A stretch of DNA of 8,831 nt from an uncultured Clostridia bacterium (GTDB lineage Bacteria; Bacillota_A; Clostridia; Christensenellales; UBA3700), in the NCBI GenBank assembly GCA_946545105.1, contig CAMNMY010000023.1, positions 1 to 8,831 on the forward strand, read 5' to 3'. The translations under genes were made by a program, and so were the position numbers. The notes below the pieces were generated by a model, which made no database searches, was not told the origin of the DNA, and worked only from the letters and a program-made list of their open reading frames with translations. Shown here piece by piece: positions 1 through 6,357 of the stretch (its first letter is position 1; the number at the start of each line of letters is the position of its first letter).

Positions 1-1474
1 CATCAATGTATGGTCTATGTAATTCGATATCATGATCTAATCCACATAGTTCTCTTAATTCCTTTCTTGAACCTACAACGTGAACTTCACCACAATCTGG
101 ACATACCCAAATTGGAAGTGGTGTTCCCCAATATCTTTCTCTTGAGATACCCCAATCGATAACATTCTCTAAGAAGTTACCCATTCTTCCTGTTCCAATT
201 GTTGGAGGCATCCAGTTGATTGATGCATTGTTCTTTAGAAGGTTATCTTTAACTTGAGTCATCTTAATGAACCAAGAAGATCTTGCATAGTATAGCAATG
301 GAGTATCACATCTCCAGCAGAATGGATAGCTGTGTTCAAATTGGAATTCCTTGAATAGAAGTTTTCTATTGAATAAATCCTTAATAACTTCCTTATCTGC
401 ATCCTTACAGAATAGACCGCCAAATGGAGTAGCGTCCTTCATTCTACCTCTATCATCAACCATTTGAACTAGAGGTAAATCATATTTTCTACCAACGTTT
501 GCGTCGTCTTCACCAAATGCTGGAGCGATATGAACGATACCAGTACCATCTGTCAATGTAACATATGAATCGTTTGTTACATAGTAAGCTTTCTTATTTC
601 CATCATAGCAATTGTATAATGGTTCATATTCTGCATATTCGTATTCTTTACCAAGCTTTGTAGAAATTACTTTGTAATCTTCAAATAAAGATGGAGCTAA
701 AGCTTCTGCTAAAACGTAGATTTCACCATCTACTTCGATTTCTACATAGTTTTCATCTGCATTCATACATAGAGCAACGTTTGATGGAAGTGTCCATGGT
801 GTTGTTGTCCATGCTAAGAAATATCCAGGAGCATCCTTTCTCTTGAACTTAACGAAAATAGATGTTTCCTTAACATCCTTATATCCTTGAGCAACTTCGT
901 GAGAAGCTAAAGCTGTTCCACATCTTGGGCAGTATGGTACAATCTTGTATCCTTTGTATAGAAGACCTTTATCTGAAATAGTCTTTAGTGCCCACCATAC
1001 TGATTCAATATAGTTATCATCGTATGTAATATATGGGTGTTCCATATCAGCCCAATAGCCTACTCTATCAGACATCTTTTCCCATTCGCCCTTATATTTC
1101 CAAACGCTTTCTTTACACTTTTTAATGAATGGTTCGATACCATACTTTTCAATTTCTTCCTTTCCGTCCATACCTAAAAGTTTTTCAACTTCAAGTTCAA
1201 CTGGAAGACCATGAGTATCCCAACCTGCTTTTCTCAAAACATGGTAACCTTTCATTGTCTTATATCTTGGAATAATATCTTTCATTACACGAGTTAAAAT
1301 GTGACCTATGTGTGGTTTACCATTTGCTGTTGGTGGACCATCATAGAAAGAGAATTCTTCTTTCCCTTCATTTTGTTCAATACTCTTTTCGAAAACCTTG
1401 TTTTCTTTCCAAAACTCAATAACTTTCTTTTCCCTATCAATAAAGTTCATACTTGAGTCAACTTTGTCGTACAT
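1..1474 (-). CDS. ileS: Isoleucyl-tRNA synthetase, eukaryote-type, N-terminal 491 residues (3' end beyond window)
   Basis: Class I aminoacyl-tRNA synthetase that charges tRNA-Ile with isoleucine in the cytoplasm and hydrolyses mischarged valine in its CP1 editing domain. Translating the minus strand from ATG 1474 gives an open frame to the window edge. Visible motifs are DGPPTANGKPHIGH around residues 45-58 (HIGH at 55-58), WDTHGLPVE at 85-93, the editing-site WTTTPWTLPSN near residues 218-230, and GTGIVHIAPAFGEDD near 310-325, plus Cys pairs such as CPRC and CPDC. The KMSKS loop and anticodon-binding part lie outside. WDTHGLP rather than WDCHGLP and the general wording match the eukaryote-like IleRS clade found in many Clostridia; this is recalled from the family, not tested. 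The start is supported by GGAGG at 1484-1488, nine bases upstream, which lies inside the last codons of the preceding gene; that gene's stop is only 4 bases away, so translation is probably coupled. An internal Met9 is a less likely start. Confidence 0.97.
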   Translation of the reverse strand, partial: MYDKVDSSMNFIDREKKVIEFWKENKVFEKSIEQNEGKEEFSFYDGPPTANGKPHIGHILTRVMKDIIPRYKTMKGYHVLRKAGWDTHGLPVELEVEKLLGMDGKEEIEKYGIEPFIKKCKESVWKYKGEWEKMSDRVGYWADMEHPYITYDDNYIESVWWALKTISDKGLLYKGYKIVPYCPRCGTALASHEVAQGYKDVKETSIFVKFKRKDAPGYFLAWTTTPWTLPSNVALCMNADENYVEIEVDGEIYVLAEALAPSLFEDYKVISTKLGKEYEYAEYEPLYNCYDGNKKAYYVTNDSYVTLTDGTGIVHIAPAFGEDDANVGRKYDLPLVQMVDDRGRMKDATPFGGLFCKDADKEVIKDLFNRKLLFKEFQFEHSYPFCWRCDTPLLYYARSSWFIKMTQVKDNLLKNNASINWMPPTIGTGRMGNFLENVIDWGISRERYWGTPLPIWVCPDCGEVHVVGSRKELRELCGLDHDIELHRPYID

Positions 1475-1478
1475 ATAT

Positions 1479-2801
1479 TTATTCCTCCGATTCTTCGTCG
1501 TTGCCACCCATTATTCCTCTAAGTAGCAATCCTTCGTTTGTTTCTTCTTCATTTGGCTTTTCGTTTACTTTTACATAAACCTTAGCAATTCTATTAAATT
1601 CAACCTTCAATACCTTGATAAACAAGTGATCAAATGTTAATGTCTCATTTTCTGTTGGTGTCTTATCTAAGATTTCTGCGATAAATCCAGATACTGTTAC
1701 TGAATCGTAATCATCTGGGTCTCTATCAATCCCTACTAAATCAAAGAAGTCATCAACGCTATAGTTACCAGCAATTTCATATTCATTGTCTGAAATCTTT
1801 TTAACTGGTTCTTCAATATCATCGTGTTCATCCCAGATTTCACCAACTAATTCTTCAAGAATATCTTCAAGTGTAATGATACCCATTGTTCCACCGAATT
1901 CAGATATTACGATAGCAATGTGCATTTTACCTTTTTGTAATCTCTTTAATAAATCAGAAAGCTTTGTACTTGGTGGAACTAAAACAACTTCTTTTGACAT
2001 CATATTTCTAATTTTCTTTTGTCCATCAAGATATAGCTTGTAGAAATCCTTTTCGTTTAAGATACCGATAATGTTATCGATACTGCCCTTGTAAATAGGA
2101 AGTCTTGAAAATCCTGTTTCTCTAAATGTATCTAAAACCTTATCTGCTGGAGTTGTTACATCCAAAGCAACTATATCTACTCTTGGAGTTAAAGCATCTT
2201 CAACTGTTAGATCATCAAATTCGATAGCTGACTTGATAAGTTCTGATTCATCTTCGTCGATTTCACCAGAATCTTGTGCTTCATCAACATATGTCATCAA
2301 AACTTCATCAGTAATTGTATTATCCTCTTTAGTCTTAAAAATCTTAGTTAATAACTTTTGCCATAATCCCAAAATCCAGTTAAATGGGTAGAACAAATAA
2401 TACAAAACCAAAATAAATGGAGCAGCTATTAATGCAAATGGTTCTGGATTACGCTTAGCTAAAGTCTTTGGAGCAACTTCACCGATAAACAAAACAATAA
2501 TTGTTATTGTTATTGTAGAAATTGTACCGCCTAGTGTTGCATCTTTAACTAATCTTGTGCATAACAATGTAGCCAAAGTAGCAGCACCGATATTAACGAT
2601 GTTGTTTCCAATTAGGATTGTTGTTAATAATTTTTCGAAATTATCGCCTAATGCGGCTGCCCAAAGCATTCTCTTGTTTTTTGATTCAGCCATTGCCTTA
2701 AATCTTACTCTAGTAATTGAAGAATAGGCAGTCTCTGTTGCAGAGAAAAATGCCGAAAATAAAATAAGTGCAATAATTGCTAGTATATAAAACAGGTCCA
2801 T
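1479..2801 (-). CDS. CNNM/CorC (HlyC/CorC) family membrane protein, putative divalent-cation exporter
   Basis: Integral membrane protein of the DUF21-CBS-CorC_HlyC architecture. Family members (CorB/CorC/MpfA, animal CNNM) are linked to Mg2+ efflux or cobalt resistance; the ion here is inferred. Over 440 residues, the N-terminal DUF21 part (about 1-150) has several hydrophobic helices with conserved-looking FSATETA (19-25), GNNIVN (65-70) and GEVAPKT (107-113). A CBS pair follows at about 200-325 (PRVDIVALD, GFSRLPIYKG, then EFGGTMGIITLEDILEELVGEI), then an acidic linker, a CorC_HlyC domain at about 335-412 and an acidic tail ending EESEE. The length is typical. ATG 2801 has only AGGGA at 2809-2813 as a near Shine-Dalgarno, while a stronger AAGGAG lies at 2825-2830, too far away unless the small hairpin between them folds. 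A stop in frame just upstream excludes a longer start. It is first in a two-gene unit with ileS, transcribed from the promoter at 2847-2875. Confidence 0.93.
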   Translation of the reverse strand: MDLFYILAIIALILFSAFFSATETAYSSITRVRFKAMAESKNKRMLWAAALGDNFEKLLTTILIGNNIVNIGAATLATLLCTRLVKDATLGGTISTITITIIVLFIGEVAPKTLAKRNPEPFALIAAPFILVLYYLFYPFNWILGLWQKLLTKIFKTKEDNTITDEVLMTYVDEAQDSGEIDEDESELIKSAIEFDDLTVEDALTPRVDIVALDVTTPADKVLDTFRETGFSRLPIYKGSIDNIIGILNEKDFYKLYLDGQKKIRNMMSKEVVLVPPSTKLSDLLKRLQKGKMHIAIVISEFGGTMGIITLEDILEELVGEIWDEHDDIEEPVKKISDNEYEIAGNYSVDDFFDLVGIDRDPDDYDSVTVSGFIAEILDKTPTENETLTFDHLFIKVLKVEFNRIAKVYVKVNEKPNEEETNEGLLLRGIMGGNDEESEE

Positions 2802-2846
2802 TTTGTTATCCCTACAGGGAAATACTCCTTAATATAATATAAATAA

Positions 2847-2875
2847 ATTATATAAATCTTTGTGCGTGTTGTAAA
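2847..2875 (-). promoter_or_regulatory. Sigma-A type promoter for the CorC-like gene and ileS
   Basis: On the minus strand TTTACA (2875-2870) is followed after exactly 17 bases by a perfect TATAAT (2852-2847). Transcription would start near 2840, giving a leader of about 40 nt before ATG 2801. It lies downstream of the riboswitch terminator, so the CorC-like gene and ileS can be expressed without read-through from the glycine riboswitch. The surrounding DNA is very AT-rich, which raises the chance of look-alikes, but both boxes and the spacing are near consensus. Confidence 0.8.
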
Positions 2876-2909
2876 GTGATATTTTATACATAAGCACCGT
2901 TTATTACAT

Positions 2910-2936
2910 AAAAAAAAACGGCGGATTGCTCCGCCG
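2910..2936 (-). terminator. Intrinsic terminator directly after the glycine riboswitch
   Basis: The minus-strand RNA reads CGGCGGA-GCAA-UCCGCCG followed by nine U residues: a perfect 7-bp GC-rich stem with a GNRA-type tetraloop. It begins one base pair step after the segment following aptamer 2. This is the usual expression platform position for a glycine riboswitch. I found no long complement to either arm inside the aptamers; the best is a 5-base CGGCG in aptamer 2 against the 3' arm. The antiterminated state is therefore not evident. Confidence 0.93.
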
Positions 2937-3117
2937 GAACACCTCTGTCTTTTTCCTTGAGAGATTTATCGCAGTTACGCCGACTTTGCACCTTCAGGTC
3001 CCACCTTATCAATGGGTTTCTCCAGAGTTCTATCCATTTACGGTCGCTGTGCCAGAAAGTGTTACCTCGTAGGCCAACCAGTTAGGTTATTTTCCGTAAA
3101 CTTCCTCTAGTGTTCAC
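2937..3117 (-). promoter_or_regulatory. Tandem glycine riboswitch (gcvT element, two aptamers)
   Basis: Minus-strand RNA from about 3117. Aptamer 1 spans 3100-3037 and is closed by a perfect P1, UUUACGG (3100-3094) with CCGUAAA (3043-3037). Its core contains CUACGAGGUAACA and CUUUCUGGCACAGCGACC. The linker UGGAUAGAACUCUGGAGA closely matches the linker and aptamer-2 entry of the Vibrio cholerae VCI-II riboswitch as I recall it. Aptamer 2 spans about 3027-2943, with P1 CUCUG/CAGAG, the core CCUGAAGGUGCAAAG, and the hallmark CUCUCAAGGAAAAAGACAGAG. The leader GAACAC (3115-3110) is perfectly complementary to GUGUUC (2942-2937) right after aptamer 2, which could close the whole element. In known cases tandem glycine riboswitches bind glycine and control glycine cleavage, glycine synthesis or amino-acid transport genes. 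Here a terminator and then a separate promoter intervene before a CorC-like gene, so the target is uncertain. Confidence 0.9.
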
Positions 3118-3121
3118 CTAT

Positions 3122-3150
3122 ATTTTATCAATTGGATATGCCCTTTGCAA
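3122..3150 (-). promoter_or_regulatory. Promoter of the glycine riboswitch RNA
   Basis: On the minus strand TTGCAA (3150-3145) lies 17 bases before TAAAAT (3127-3122). The predicted start near 3115-3117 places the riboswitch leader GGUGAACAC at the very 5' end of the RNA. The -35 box sits directly behind the U-tract of the glutamate dehydrogenase terminator, so this is an independent transcription unit. Confidence 0.75.
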
Positions 3151-3156
3151 CTAAAA

Positions 3157-3191
3157 TAAAACAAAAATGGCAGCCATTTTTCAGGCTGCCA
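3157..3191 (-). terminator. Intrinsic terminator of the glutamate dehydrogenase gene
   Basis: The minus-strand RNA forms UGGCAGCC (3191-3184) with GGCUGCCA (3175-3168) around an A-rich loop, followed by UUUUUGUUUU. It begins 24 bases after the stop codon at 3215. An overlapping alternative hairpin, AUGG-CUG-CCAU, also exists at the 3' side. Confidence 0.88.
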
Positions 3192-3214
3192 AATTTTGCG
3201 TTTTTGTTAGGTTA

Positions 3215-4468
3215 TCAAGGGAACATTCCTCTCAATTTCTTAGCTGTTGAGATTCTTTGAATAGCAACCACATAAGCTGCTAATCTATAGTTCAAATTCC
3301 ATTGTGTTGCCTTTTGGTCTAGTTCATTCCAAGCCTTGATCATAACCTTCTCTAACATCTTGTTTACGTCCTCTAGTTCCCAAGTTAGTGATTGTAGGTT
3401 TTGTACCCATTCAAAATAAGATACTGTAACACCACCAGCGTTCGCTAGGATATCTGGGACTAAGATGATTTTTCTCTTTGCGATTATTTCATCGGCTTCT
3501 GCTGTTGTTGGACCATTAGCTGCTTCAACGATGTATTTACATTGAAGCTTCTCTGCGTTGTCTTTCGTGATTTGGTTTTCCATAGCTGCTGGAATTAGAA
3601 CATCACATTTTGTAACAAGCAAATCTTGATTAGAGATATGCTCAACACCATCTGCTTTGTAGTCTTTTAAGAAATTCTTCTTATTTCCAACAAATTCTAA
3701 AATGGCTGGGATGTCTAAGCCCTTTTCGCATCTGATACCACCAGATACATCTGATACTGCAACAATCTTACATCCATTTTCATGAATGAATTTTGCGGCA
3801 GCAGCACCTACGTTACCGAAACCTTGAATTGCAACTGTGACATCCTTTGGATTTAATTTCAACTTCTTAAGAAGTTGCATAGTGATGATTGTAACACCAC
3901 GACCTGTAGCTTCAGGTCTACCAACAGAACCACCAACCTCAAGATCCTTACCTGTGACAACCCCATGAACTGTGTAACCACTCATCATAGAATATGTGTC
4001 CATAATCCAGTCCATAACTTGTGCGTTTGTGTTTACATCTGGAGCTGGGATATCTTTTTCAGGACCAATGATTGGTAAAATGCTTGCTGTGTAACGGCGT
4101 GTTAATCTTTCTAATTCACCTTTAGACAACTTGGTTGGATCAACTTTAATCGCACCTTTAGCACCACCATATGGGATGTTTACTACGGCGCACTTAAAAC
4201 TCATCCAAGCTGCAAGTGCTCTAACTTCGTTGATATCTGAATCTTGGTGATATCTGATACCGCCCTTACAAGGACCACGAGAAGAACTATGTTGCACTCT
4301 ATAGCCTTCAAAAACTTTGATCGAGCCATCGTCCATCTTAATTGGGACAGAAACTTTTAGCTCTCTTTCTGGATACTTGACTAAGATATAGTCTTGTTCG
4401 TCCATGCCTACAGCTTTCGCTGCTTTGTCTACAACTGCAATAAAATTATCATATGCATTGTAACTCAT
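3215..4468 (-). CDS. gdhA: Glutamate dehydrogenase (Glu/Leu/Phe/Val dehydrogenase family)
   Basis: Cytoplasmic enzyme interconverting glutamate with 2-oxoglutarate and ammonia using a nicotinamide cofactor. The 417-residue length matches the hexameric, mostly NAD-dependent bacterial type. The N-terminal substrate domain carries GPCKGGIRYH (Lys68, expected to bind the substrate carboxylate), Lys92, and PYGGAKGA with Lys104, the expected catalytic lysine. PAPDVNT holds the conserved Asp144. The Rossmann domain has GFGNVG at 216-221, and Asp240 ends the second strand (AVSD), which suggests NAD preference. ANAGGVTVSYFEWVQN near 342-357 is also typical. ATG 4468 is preceded by AGGAGGG at a good distance. 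The stop is UGA followed at once by UAA. It is monocistronic, flanked by terminators at 4525-4558 and 3157-3191. I found no convincing promoter in the short upstream gap. Branched-chain or phenylalanine dehydrogenase is a less likely alternative given length and motifs. Confidence 0.95.
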   Translation of the reverse strand: MSYNAYDNFIAVVDKAAKAVGMDEQDYILVKYPERELKVSVPIKMDDGSIKVFEGYRVQHSSSRGPCKGGIRYHQDSDINEVRALAAWMSFKCAVVNIPYGGAKGAIKVDPTKLSKGELERLTRRYTASILPIIGPEKDIPAPDVNTNAQVMDWIMDTYSMMSGYTVHGVVTGKDLEVGGSVGRPEATGRGVTIITMQLLKKLKLNPKDVTVAIQGFGNVGAAAAKFIHENGCKIVAVSDVSGGIRCEKGLDIPAILEFVGNKKNFLKDYKADGVEHISNQDLLVTKCDVLIPAAMENQITKDNAEKLQCKYIVEAANGPTTAEADEIIAKRKIILVPDILANAGGVTVSYFEWVQNLQSLTWELEDVNKMLEKVMIKAWNELDQKATQWNLNYRLAAYVVAIQRISTAKKLRGMFP

Positions 4469-4524
4469 AATTTAACCCTCCTATTCAGTTTTTAAGTTTC
4501 CCACTATTAATTTTACTCTTTTGT

Positions 4525-4558
4525 AAAGAAAAATAAAGACCAATTTTAAAAATTGGCC
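4525..4558 (-). terminator. Intrinsic terminator after the SprT-like gene
   Basis: The minus-strand RNA has GGCCAAUUUU (4558-4549) and AAAAUUGGUC (4547-4538) as near-perfect inverted arms, realistically folded with the inner A/U pairs open, then UUUAUUUUUCUUU. It lies 32 bases beyond the stop codon at 4591 and separates this gene from glutamate dehydrogenase. Confidence 0.85.
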
Positions 4559-4590
4559 AATAATTTTACATTGTGTGACTATGTTAATTA

Positions 4591-5142
4591 TTAAACATAC
4601 AAAAGTTGCTTTCTACAGCGCTTACAAACCCATCTCGATCCAAATCTAATTGCAGTCTTTTTTATAGCAAAAGTATTTCTACATTTTGGGCAATACATCA
4701 TAACCATTGTTTGAGGATTAAAATCTTCTTCTTTAAACACATTTCGCTTTGAGCCTTTATTCTTATATGCTCGATCTTGAAGTTTATAATTACCAATAAC
4801 AACTATATCCAAATTAAACTTATTGTTTATTGTATCTGCATATTGGTGGAACTTCTTTCCATGGTTATAACAGCCATAGACTGTATGAATAAGCTCATGC
4901 ATAATTGTTTCTTTAATTGGCTTATCTTCTTCAAACCATTTGTTAATTGCAATTACAAAGTCTGTTTCACCATTTGGCGTTTTCTTGCAATAGCCAAAAC
5001 GTGAAAACCCTGTGTTTTCTTTAAATAGAATGCTTTTGGATATAGGGATATTTAATGCACATAAACCATCTATGCATTCTTCAATTAATTCTTTATAATG
5101 AGGTCTAACCTTATATATGTAAGTTGAATCTAAATCAAACAT
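4591..5142 (-). CDS. SprT-like zinc metalloprotein with C-terminal zinc ribbon
   Basis: Putative SprT/Spartan-like protein; eukaryotic Spartan cleaves proteins crosslinked to DNA, but bacterial members are little characterised, so the role is uncertain. From ATG 5142 the protein has 183 residues. It carries HELIH at 82-86 (HExxH, catalytic Glu83), a likely third ligand His94 in NHGKKFH, and a zinc ribbon CPKC (151-154) with CKRC (173-176). This order is typical of SprT-like proteins. The frame stays open upstream to a TTG at 5205, but those 21 extra residues are encoded by the asnA terminator hairpin, so I reject the longer start. There is no Shine-Dalgarno before ATG 5142; a TATAAT at 5155-5150 sits so close that the mRNA may be leaderless. 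The gene ends in a terminator at 4525-4558. No signal peptide or membrane segment is seen in the short form, so it is probably cytoplasmic. Confidence 0.85.
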   Translation of the reverse strand: MFDLDSTYIYKVRPHYKELIEECIDGLCALNIPISKSILFKENTGFSRFGYCKKTPNGETDFVIAINKWFEEDKPIKETIMHELIHTVYGCYNHGKKFHQYADTINNKFNLDIVVIGNYKLQDRAYKNKGSKRNVFKEEDFNPQTMVMMYCPKCRNTFAIKKTAIRFGSRWVCKRCRKQLLYV

Positions 5143-5149
5143 CGTAAAT

Positions 5150-5155
5150 ATTATA
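5150..5155 (-). promoter_or_regulatory. Candidate -10 box placing the start of the SprT-like mRNA at its AUG
   Basis: A perfect TATAAT (5155-5150) is followed by seven bases and then ATG 5142, so a normal start site would fall at G5143 or A5142. The -35 position has CAACAA inside the asnA terminator loop, which is poor. AT-rich DNA makes chance matches common. Confidence 0.35.
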
Positions 5156-5159
5156 TAGC

Positions 5160-5188
5160 AAAAAAGCTGCCCTTGTTGAGCAGCTTTT
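5160..5188 (-). terminator. Intrinsic terminator of asnA
   Basis: The minus-strand RNA pairs AAAAGCUGC (5188-5180) with GCAGCUUUU (5170-5162) across a 9-base loop, and the 3' arm continues into a run of six U residues. It starts about 20 bases after the asnA stop at 5209. Confidence 0.9.
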
Positions 5189-5208
5189 ATATTTACATTA
5201 ATCAAATA

Positions 5209-6216
5209 TTATAGAAGATTGATTCCTGCAGCCTTACAAGTAGAAACCATATCATCTGGCCAGATAGAAGCATGAACTTCACCAATATGAGCTTTTTCTA
5301 GAAGTAACATACATAATCTAGATTGTCCAATACCTCCACCGATAGTTAAAGGTAATTCACCATTAATTAACATCTTGTCGTATTGAAGCATTAATCTATC
5401 TTCATGATCGCTCTTTGCTAATTGTTCTCTTAGAGACTTTTCATCTACTCTGATACCCATTGAAGATAATTCAAAAGCTTCATCTAAGATTTCGTTATAG
5501 AACAGGATATCTCCGTTTAACTTCCAATCATCATAGTCTGGAGCTCTTCCATCATGTGGTTCACCGCTTTCTAGAACGTCACCAATTTCCATAATGAAAA
5601 CTGTCTTATGTTCTTTTGTGAAGATATTCTCTCTTTCTTTTGGTGTCTTATCTGGATATAGATTCTCTAATTCTTGAGCAGTAATAAAAGTCACTTCTCT
5701 CTTTAGCTTTCTTGTTAAAGCTGGGAATTGCTTTTGGATTTCATCTTGAACATCGCAAACTGTATCTACGATTGTTTGAACTGTTGCTTTTAAATAATCT
5801 TTATTTCTTTGTTCACGAGAAATTACTTTTTCCCAATCCCATTGGTCAACATAGATTGAGTGAAGATTATCTGTTTCTTCATCACGTCTTATAGCGTTCA
5901 TGTTTGTATAGATACCTTCACCTACTTTATATCCGTAGTTATGAAGTGCGATTCTCTTCCATTTAGCAAGTGAGTGAACGATTTGAGCCTTTACGCCTTC
6001 CATATGAAGAATATCAAATTCAACAGCTCTTTCAATTCCATTTAAGTCATCATTAATACCTGTTCCAGCTTTTACAAACAATGGAGCTGAAGCTCTTTCA
6101 AGATTCAACTTCTTGCAAAGTGTAGCTTTGAACAATTCTCTTGTAATTCTGATTGCCTTTTCTGTTTCTCTAATATTTAGAGGGCTCTTATAATTCTTTG
6201 GTATTATTAATGACAT
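5209..6216 (-). CDS. asnA: Aspartate-ammonia ligase (ammonia-dependent asparagine synthetase A)
   Basis: Cytoplasmic enzyme making asparagine from aspartate, ammonia and ATP, releasing AMP and pyrophosphate; it is structurally related to class II aminoacyl-tRNA synthetases. The 335 residues match the usual length of about 330. Recognisable family segments include APLFVKAGTGINDDLNG (44-60), VEFDI (65-69), HSLAKWKR (81-88), MNAIRRDE (106-113), the SIYVDQWDWE segment (120-129), GRAPDYDDW (223-231) and the class II motif-3-like GGGIGQSR (293-300). ATG 6216 has AGGAGA upstream at good spacing; another ATG just before it is in a different frame. The gene is its own unit: an extended -10 promoter at 6246-6273 and a terminator at 5160-5188. 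The leader is only about 22 nt, so there is no room for a T-box or riboswitch. Confidence 0.97.
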   Translation of the reverse strand: MSLIIPKNYKSPLNIRETEKAIRITRELFKATLCKKLNLERASAPLFVKAGTGINDDLNGIERAVEFDILHMEGVKAQIVHSLAKWKRIALHNYGYKVGEGIYTNMNAIRRDEETDNLHSIYVDQWDWEKVISREQRNKDYLKATVQTIVDTVCDVQDEIQKQFPALTRKLKREVTFITAQELENLYPDKTPKERENIFTKEHKTVFIMEIGDVLESGEPHDGRAPDYDDWKLNGDILFYNEILDEAFELSSMGIRVDEKSLREQLAKSDHEDRLMLQYDKMLINGELPLTIGGGIGQSRLCMLLLEKAHIGEVHASIWPDDMVSTCKAAGINLL

Positions 6217-6245
6217 AAATTCATTTCTCCTAATGCATTGATAGT

Positions 6246-6273
6246 ATTATAGCACTAACAAATAAAGTGTAAA
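6246..6273 (-). promoter_or_regulatory. asnA promoter with extended -10
   Basis: On the minus strand TTTACA (6273-6268), a 16-base spacer and TATAAT (6251-6246), with TGC directly before the -10 box, an extended -10. Transcription would begin near 6239. The DNA upstream is a long A/T-rich stretch that could act as an UP element. Confidence 0.78.
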
Positions 6274-6308
6274 ATATTTTTTTGCAAAAAATTATAATTT
6301 ATTATAAA

Positions 6309-6342
6309 GAAAAATGGCCCACCTTTTTGTGAGCCATTTTAT
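6309..6342 (-). terminator. Intrinsic terminator after the small membrane protein gene
   Basis: The minus-strand RNA pairs AAAAUGGCUCAC with GUGGGCCAUUUU (one G-U pair) around an A-rich loop, and the 3' arm runs into UUUUUCUUU. It lies shortly after the stop at 6358 and before the asnA promoter. Confidence 0.87.
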
Positions 6343-6357
6343 TGATTTTGCTATTCG

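Noticed and set aside
2910..2990. Antiterminator made by CGGCG in aptamer 2 with the terminator 3' arm
   Set aside because: Only five base pairs, much weaker than the perfect terminator stem, and inside an aptamer helix.
2802..3130. T-box or lysine riboswitch in the gap before the CorC-like gene and ileS
   Set aside because: The conserved T-box bulge and lysine-element features are missing, whereas the two-aptamer architecture and hallmark cores fit a glycine riboswitch.
3215..3217. Reassigned UGA codon (Mycoplasma-like code)
   Set aside because: Glutamate dehydrogenase ends at UGA at the expected family length followed by UAA, and the permease UGA overlaps the ATPase ATG; tryptophans use UGG.
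4469..4537. Promoter for glutamate dehydrogenase from TTTACA or TAAAAT in the short gap
   Set aside because: The two boxes are too close to each other to work together, and neither has a good partner at 16-18 bases; the gap is AT-rich enough for chance matches.
5143..5205. Longer SprT-like protein starting at TTG 5205
   Set aside because: The extra residues are encoded by the asnA terminator hairpin and its U-tract, the start codon is TTG without a ribosome site, and the family-like sequence begins at ATG 5142.
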